Positions 58,995 to 64,000 of a stretch of DNA of 64,000 nt are shown piece by piece. The stretch is from contig QLIY01000425.1 of the NCBI GenBank assembly GCA_003260075.1, forward strand, positions 19,765 to 83,764. The letters are read 5' to 3'. Position numbers and translations under genes: made by a program. The notes beneath the pieces are model-generated. The model worked only from the letters and a program-made list of their open reading frames with translations, did not search any database and had not been told where the DNA came from. This DNA is from Phallusia mammillata (Eukaryota; Chordata; Ascidiacea; Phlebobranchia; Ascidiidae). Every line of letters starts with the position of its first letter. The first letter of the stretch is position 1.

Positions 58995-59192
58995 CTCTTA
59001 GCCAATCAGCGGAGGCCAACTAAGGAAATAAAGCTGACGTCACGGGATACACGTCGATTTGAGCCGAACTGCTGAGGCATGTTTCTGGGTTGAACACATT
59101 TCATTGCAACCGTGTTAAAAACTCACGCTTAGAGCAAGTAGCCCACAGTTACACCGGTTTGTTGTTTGTATAGTTCACCGTTTCACATCAAC
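58995..59192 (+). promoter_or_regulatory. PDIA3 promoter with CCAAT box, ERSE-like spacing and CRE
   Basis: CCAAT at 59002-59006 is followed after nine bases by CCAAC (59016-59020), close in layout to the ER stress element CCAAT-N9-CCACG but not a full match. TGACGTCA lies at 59035-59042. Both kinds of site are known in ER chaperone promoters controlled by ATF6/XBP1/ATF4. Position about 150-190 nt upstream of the ATG fits a core promoter. Function is inferred. Confidence 0.45.
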
Positions 59193-62100
59193 ATGAAGCA
59201 CTTAGTTATTTTCTTTGCGACCTTGTTTGTTGCATCTGCAACGGCCAGTGATGTTATAGATTTATCTGATTCAAATTGGGACGGTGAGATTATAAAACAT
59301 GACATGATCCTTGTGGAATTCTTTGCTCCATGGCAAGTTTTGTTTGACGTTTTGTTGATAACTAGAGATGCATAGCATATTCTTGTTTATAATTTTTCAA
59401 CATGTTATTTTGCTTTAGGTGCGGCCACTGCAAAAAACTTGCACCAGAATACGAAATTGCTGCTACAAAATTGAAAAATGATGACCCTCCCATTCCCCTT
59501 GCTAAGGTATGTTTCCTAATAAACCTCATTTTCAACTAGACTTTCATGTAATTTTTGTGTGAATTTCTAATTTATCATTTAATAACCGAATTTTCTGGTA
59601 AAAACTGCACACAAATGTATTGGTGGTCATTTTACGTTCCAAATGGTTATGAAATTGATATTACATCATGTGGAATATTCTTTTAAGATTGATTGTGTCA
59701 AAAATAAGAAGACTTGCAAAAAAATGGACATTAGGGGCTATCCAGCTCTTAAGATATTTCGATACGGCGAGACTAGTGTAGATTTTAAAGGCCCACGAAA
59801 TGCAGGTGCAATTTTGACTGCATGGTTTTGTTAGGTCGATTGCTCGGTAAATAGCGATTTGTGCAAGCGGTTGAAAGTGATGGGGTTTCCTTCGTTTAAA
59901 CTATACAACAATGGTGTTGAGGGCGAACGCTTTGCCAGCATTCGGACTGCAGGTTCAAATAGTAGTGGGAAAATTAGACCATAATATTACGTCTCATGCA
60001 TAGTCTGTCATTTGCAAATTCATGCACAGTGCATATTATAACTTTGTCCCAAAGCATGTTTATGTGTCCATAATATGGAAAACCACATTTTGTTAAACAT
60101 TAAAATTGTTAAAAAGCTTATAGCATTTGAAGTTTGACTTAATGTGTTTCTTGCATTATGGTCAAGCAAAACATGCTATCAAATGTAATACCTGCTTGTT
60201 GTGATTGAATGACTATACTACGTCACTCTCCAACAAGTAAGCGTCATGTACAACTATAAGTTGTTCTGTGCAAGCTCACAAAACAACAGAAATCACCTAA
60301 AACTCACTCCATATGTTGTCTTCTATTTAGAATCATGTAGCAATGGTAGTGGGTTTATGTGGTGTGTTTGGTGGTAGGTGGATTGCACAGAAAACACAGC
60401 AACATGTGGTAAATTTGGTGTGAGTGGTTACCCTACTCTGAAAATCTTCCGTGGTGGGGAATTTAACCAAGATTACAATGGTGGCAGGAACGCAGGTATT
60501 AAACTGTTTTAATCATTACAAGGCTTCAAATAAAGAGTTACCAAGCACTGATAATAATCTAACCTAATTTAGCCATGACTATAGTATTGTTGCCAGGCTT
60601 ATTTAATAAACTTTCCTGTGTTCATCCGGCAAATATATACAAGTCATTCGACATTTTGACCTCCTTAACGGGGTAAACAGTTTACCTATTGGTGTTATAA
60701 GAACGACTGTGTTAGGACTTTAACCCGATAAAGACGTCCTGTATAGGCTGTACATTTGTCGAAACTTTGATGACTTGTATATATTTTCTGGACGAACAAA
60801 GAAAAGTCTAATTAAGCCATCTTACATGTAGTAAACTCTGTGTAATTGGTGTCATTAGTCTGGACCTTATCTTATCAATAGATTGTTGTAAGGTTGGCTT
60901 ATTTTATAAAGTTGGTTTACCTGTTGCATGCAAATCCACAATAAGGATTTCAACAAAATTTGTAACTAACTGTTTAATCAGATGGAATTATGAGCACCTT
61001 GCGAAAGATCTCTGGACCCGCATCCAAAGAACTTAAAACAATGGCCGACTATGAGAAGTTCCTCAACAACTTTGATGCTGTCGTTGTTGGTATGTTTGCT
61101 ATTTTAATTTTTCTCATTTCCCGTGTTGAGATTATTAAACTGACTAAGGTTGAAATTGTTTATTTTATTATTACCTAATTTGAGCATAAAATGTAAGATT
61201 TTTGAAAGCCTTTTAACATTTTCTTAGCTCCCTACTTCAATGTTACCATTATGTATTATCCAATAGTATTTTACCCCTTGAACATAATATAAAATCATTG
61301 TATGACTAAATAGTTATGGGCTTACCTTGATATACAAAATACCCAGACATGGTATCAGTGACAAGGAACACTGATCTAATCATTAATCACTTTTCAGGAT
61401 ATTATGAGGCTGGTGACGACAACCTCGCTGTTTACGAAAAAACTGCCAGTGCTCTTCGTGATGATTACAAGTTTGCACACACAACCAATGAGGAGGTTTT
61501 GGAGGCTGCTGGTGCTAAGAAGTATGTTGTACATTATGTTATTTATGTTGCTAAACACTAAACCCTGTGTTTTGGTAATTATCGTTGTAAAATTGTTTAC
61601 TTGTGAAATGAACTAGTAATAGGACCGCTAGATTTTTTAGTCCGGTTTTAAATTGTTTTGGAAGAAAATGGACAATTATGAAAAATATGTTTGTGGTTTG
61701 ATCATATTTTTATCCATATTATAATTAGTTTTGCAGCAGCAAGCATTTCAGTGCTGTAAAATGTAAAGAAACTTACTCTTGTTTTTTATATCAGGGGTCT
61801 AAAACTAAAATGTTTGATTCGTATTTTCAGTGTCGTGATCCTGCACAGACCGAAGAGACTGAAAAGTATTTTTGAAGATCAGCAACTGACCACTGACGAA
61901 AAACCAACCAAGTCAAACCTCAAATCTTTCCTGGAAGAAAATCTGTAAGTGTTTTACTCAAAGCGTTGTTTGTTTGTTGGTGTGTTATGCATGTACTAGA
62001 ACTTGTATGTTAGCCTTCAAATTTAATAACACTGTACATGAACCTAAAGAGTAATTGAATGAAAAACATTACTGCCAAAGTACTGGTGTATAAAGAATAC

Positions 62101-64000
62101 ATCATGCGGGCTTTTCAACAATCACTGTTGTCATCATCAGTGCAGGATTAAGCCTTCAAACTGTTTTATAACAACAAAATAGGCTCGTTCAGACACTGTG
62201 CTGAAATACCAAAACAAAGTGCTGACATTTAAAGAAGTGTAACAAAATAGTCACGCTTAAGTAAGTTTGTAATTTTCACAGCTTGGGTCTTTGCGGTCAC
62301 ATCACTAACTCCAATTTCGAAAAGTTCCCAAAACCTTTGGTGGTTGTAGCCGACCAAAAGCTGGACTATGTAAAGAATCCCAAAGGATCCAACTACTGGA
62401 GAAACCGGTAAGTGCAGTTTGAACAAGCGTTTTCAAGTTGAAAATGGTCAACTTTGTAGAGCTCTTCGGGCAATTGTATTTTTGCATCGACGTTTCAATG
62501 TCCTGTACAGGTCCCCTTCATCAGGTTAAATAACACTGAATGCAACTAGTACAGTGCACGATAAACAAAGGAAAACAATTACCCTGATGAAGGTGACCTG
62601 AAAAGGACGTCGAAACATCGGTGCAAAAATACAAATGACTAGAAGAGCGAACAAGTTGTTCTTCAAGAACTTTTGCTTTGGTTCACACCAACAGTGTTTG
62701 TGAAATTGTAGAGTTATGAAGTGGAGCAAGAATTTCCAAGGAAAGTTGAACTTTGCCATTGGAAGTCGCGATGATATGTCTATGCATCTTCCCGACTCCG
62801 GCCTCCCTGAATCTGATGCATCTGAAAAGAATCCAAAACCAGTTGTGGTTGTTCTGGACAAAAGCGGAAGGAAATATGTGATGAGTGAAGCATTCGGGTA
62901 AGTTGAATCTGAAAATTAAAAGACCAGACTAATTCAACACGAAAAAGTCTGTTCTAAAATTCCTCTTCAGTTTTTCGAACTTGTCACAAAGAAGTAAATC
63001 CAGTGGCTCTTAAATACATGTTAAACCTATTGCCCTAATTTGGGAAGAAATTTTTGAAACATGGGTGATTTTTGGATGCTTTGTGGTAGTATTTTGGTTT
63101 TGTTAGAATAATATATAATAAAACAAAATTTGGTGGCTTTTCAATAGTTTTTACAAATTGACAAGTTGCATTCACAAGAAAACAAGTTGGCAAGCTCTGA
63201 ATTGCAAAGTGTATTGTAATAACTTTTGCCCTTTTTTAGCCAGGACAGTTTCCAAGCATTCCTTCAGTCTTACTTGGACGGAGAAATCGAGGCACACATC
63301 AAGTCTGAACCTGTGCCGGAACCCAACGATGGCCCTGTGACCGTTGTTGTTGGAAAGAATTTCGATGAAGTTGTCATGGATGAATCGAAGGATGTGTTGG
63401 TGGAGTTTTACGCACCGTGGTGTGGCCACTGCAAGTCTCTGGCACCTAAATGGGACGAACTTGGCGAAAAGGTATTTAAGTTATTGTGGCATAATGATAC
63501 TGTAAGAGTCCTGTTTGGGCTAAGCTCTACTTTCCATCACAGACAAATAACAAAGCTTAGACAAGAATATATTATAATTCATAACTTTGTTAGATTTATT
63601 CTCATACAAATCTACAGATCTTCAACAATTAGAGTGTAGGAGTTTTGCCTGCCCATCCAAACAGTCTACTCAAATCTGTTTGTGTTATAGTCAGTTTAGG
63701 GCAGTGGTTCCTAATCTTTTTTCCTTGCTACACCCCTTTCAAATCACCAACCAATTTTCCCACCCCCTTCCGTTTTTTTATTCATATAGAATATACCTAA
63801 CCAACCTTAATGATTCAGCATCCCCGCACCCCCTAGGAACAGTTCTTGTACCCCTTGGTGGTGTGCCCCTGGTTTAGTAATATGTTATTTACTTGTAGTT
63901 GAAAGACAATGATGACATTGTGATCGCAAAAATGGATGCCACAGCCAATGATCAACCTAAACAGTTTGCTGTGTCTGGTTTCCCAACTATTTACTGGGCA
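59193..64000 (+). CDS. PDIA3: protein disulfide isomerase A3 (PDIA3/ERp57), 3' end beyond window
   Basis: Exons: 59193-59332, 59419-59506, then one of three alternatives (59688-59805, 59835-59952 or 60378-60495), 60982-61089, 61398-61521, 61831-61944, 62282-62407, 62712-62897, 63240-63471, and 63899 to the edge. The N-terminal signal peptide is [19 protein letters not shown]. The first thioredoxin domain (a) has its CGHC at the start of exon 2, b and b' follow, and the second CGHC ([14 protein letters not shown]) is in exon 63240-63471. The order a-b-b'-a' and [20 protein letters not shown] and KMDATAND are diagnostic of ERp57. This enzyme oxidises and reshuffles disulfides of glycoproteins with calnexin/calreticulin. 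Intron 1 has a GC donor (CATG|GCAAGT). Phases are consistent with any single alternative exon. The C-terminus and ER retention signal are outside the window. Confidence 0.95.
59688..60495 (+). other. PDIA3: three tandem alternative exons of the PDIA3 a domain
   Basis: Exon 3a (59688-59805), 3b (59835-59952) and 3c (60378-60495) are each 118 nt, phase 0 in and phase 1 out, with AG acceptor and GT donor. All encode the same structural piece: an (I/V)DC start, a second Cys after six more residues, then the cis-proline segment (RGYPALK, MGFPSFK, SGYPTLK) and an ending RNA or RTA. 3c is closest to vertebrate PDIA3. 3a and 3b are far more diverged than the C-run duplications and have no premature stops. 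The gap between 3a and 3b is only 29 nt. Confidence 0.85.
60596..60818. mobile_element. foldback MITE in PDIA3 intron
   Basis: Inverted arms of about 50 bp: left GGCTTATTTAATAAACTTTC, right the inverted GAAAAGTCTAATTAAGCC. Further in, both arms carry AAATATATACAAGTCAT. It is non-coding. Confidence 0.75.
62461..62648. mobile_element. foldback MITE in PDIA3 intron (CTTCATCAGG family)
   Basis: Left GCTCTTCGGGCAATTGTATT pairs with the inverted right end AATACAAATGACTAGAAGAGC. The arms share TTTTTGCA, CGACGTTTC and CACCTTCATCAGG. The centre shares AGTACAGTGCACGATAAACA with 44721-44893. Confidence 0.8.
63702..63871. mobile_element. possible hAT-like element
   Basis: It begins CAGTGGTTCCTAATC and ends near GTGTGCCCCTG, with flanks GTTTAGGG and GTTTAGTA (6 of 8). 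The inverted ends pair weakly. It lies in the last visible PDIA3 intron. Confidence 0.45.

Noticed and set aside
1-64000. CRISPR array, rRNA, bacterial operon or integrated virus
   Set aside because: No regularly spaced repeats, rRNA segments or viral genes were seen; gene structure is eukaryotic throughout.

Overview
The window looks like nuclear DNA of an invertebrate chordate, most likely an ascidian tunicate. The genes are compact and intron-rich, the DNA is AT-rich, the encoded proteins are clear one-to-one relatives of vertebrate genes, and short hAT-type elements are dense. The species call is inference. The only Ns are single bases at 33046 and 38823.

Layout. (1) 1-20856, minus strand: a tandem array of at least five paralogous secreted proteins (copies E to A, left to right), each with a signal peptide, a CUB-like region, a sushi/CCP-like module, a proline-rich linker and a six-cysteine C-terminus. 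Copies A and B are intact. Copy C is broken by a 13-bp deletion and a lost splice donor. Copy D has a 1-base frameshift and a duplicated CUB exon. Only the first exon of copy E lies in the window. (2) 22516-28869, plus: B4GAT1-type glucuronyltransferase, ten coding exons, 402 aa. (3) 30973-32043, plus: an intronless ZnT7 (SLC30A7) zinc transporter. (4) 33502-41025, plus: ACBD3/GCP60, with two of its exons present twice. (5) 41026-47296: a long intergenic region rich in TGACGTCA palindromes and repeats. (6) 47297-48230, plus: a small unrecognised basic protein. (7) 49033-53590, plus: a protein with five CCCH zinc fingers. (8) 54318-56712, plus: HAUS1 of the augmin complex. (9) 59193-64000, plus: PDIA3/ERp57, continuing past the window edge.

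Two things stand out. In PDIA3, one half of the first thioredoxin domain is encoded by three diverged, tandem, intact exons of exactly 118 nt. A 29-nt gap between two of them and the 118-nt phase make joint inclusion impossible or frame-breaking, so this looks like a set of mutually exclusive exons. Across the whole window, about 20 local direct duplications have a run of about 10 C residues at the join. They cut through exons and transposons and may be mis-joined haplotypes, but they could mark a real C-tract-linked duplication process; this decides whether the duplicated exons in copy D, ACBD3, HAUS1 and the CCCH gene are real.

Most of the single-copy genes act in the secretory pathway (B4GAT1, ZnT7 and ACBD3 at the Golgi, PDIA3 in the ER). 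They are separate transcription units, and no operon-like linkage is visible.
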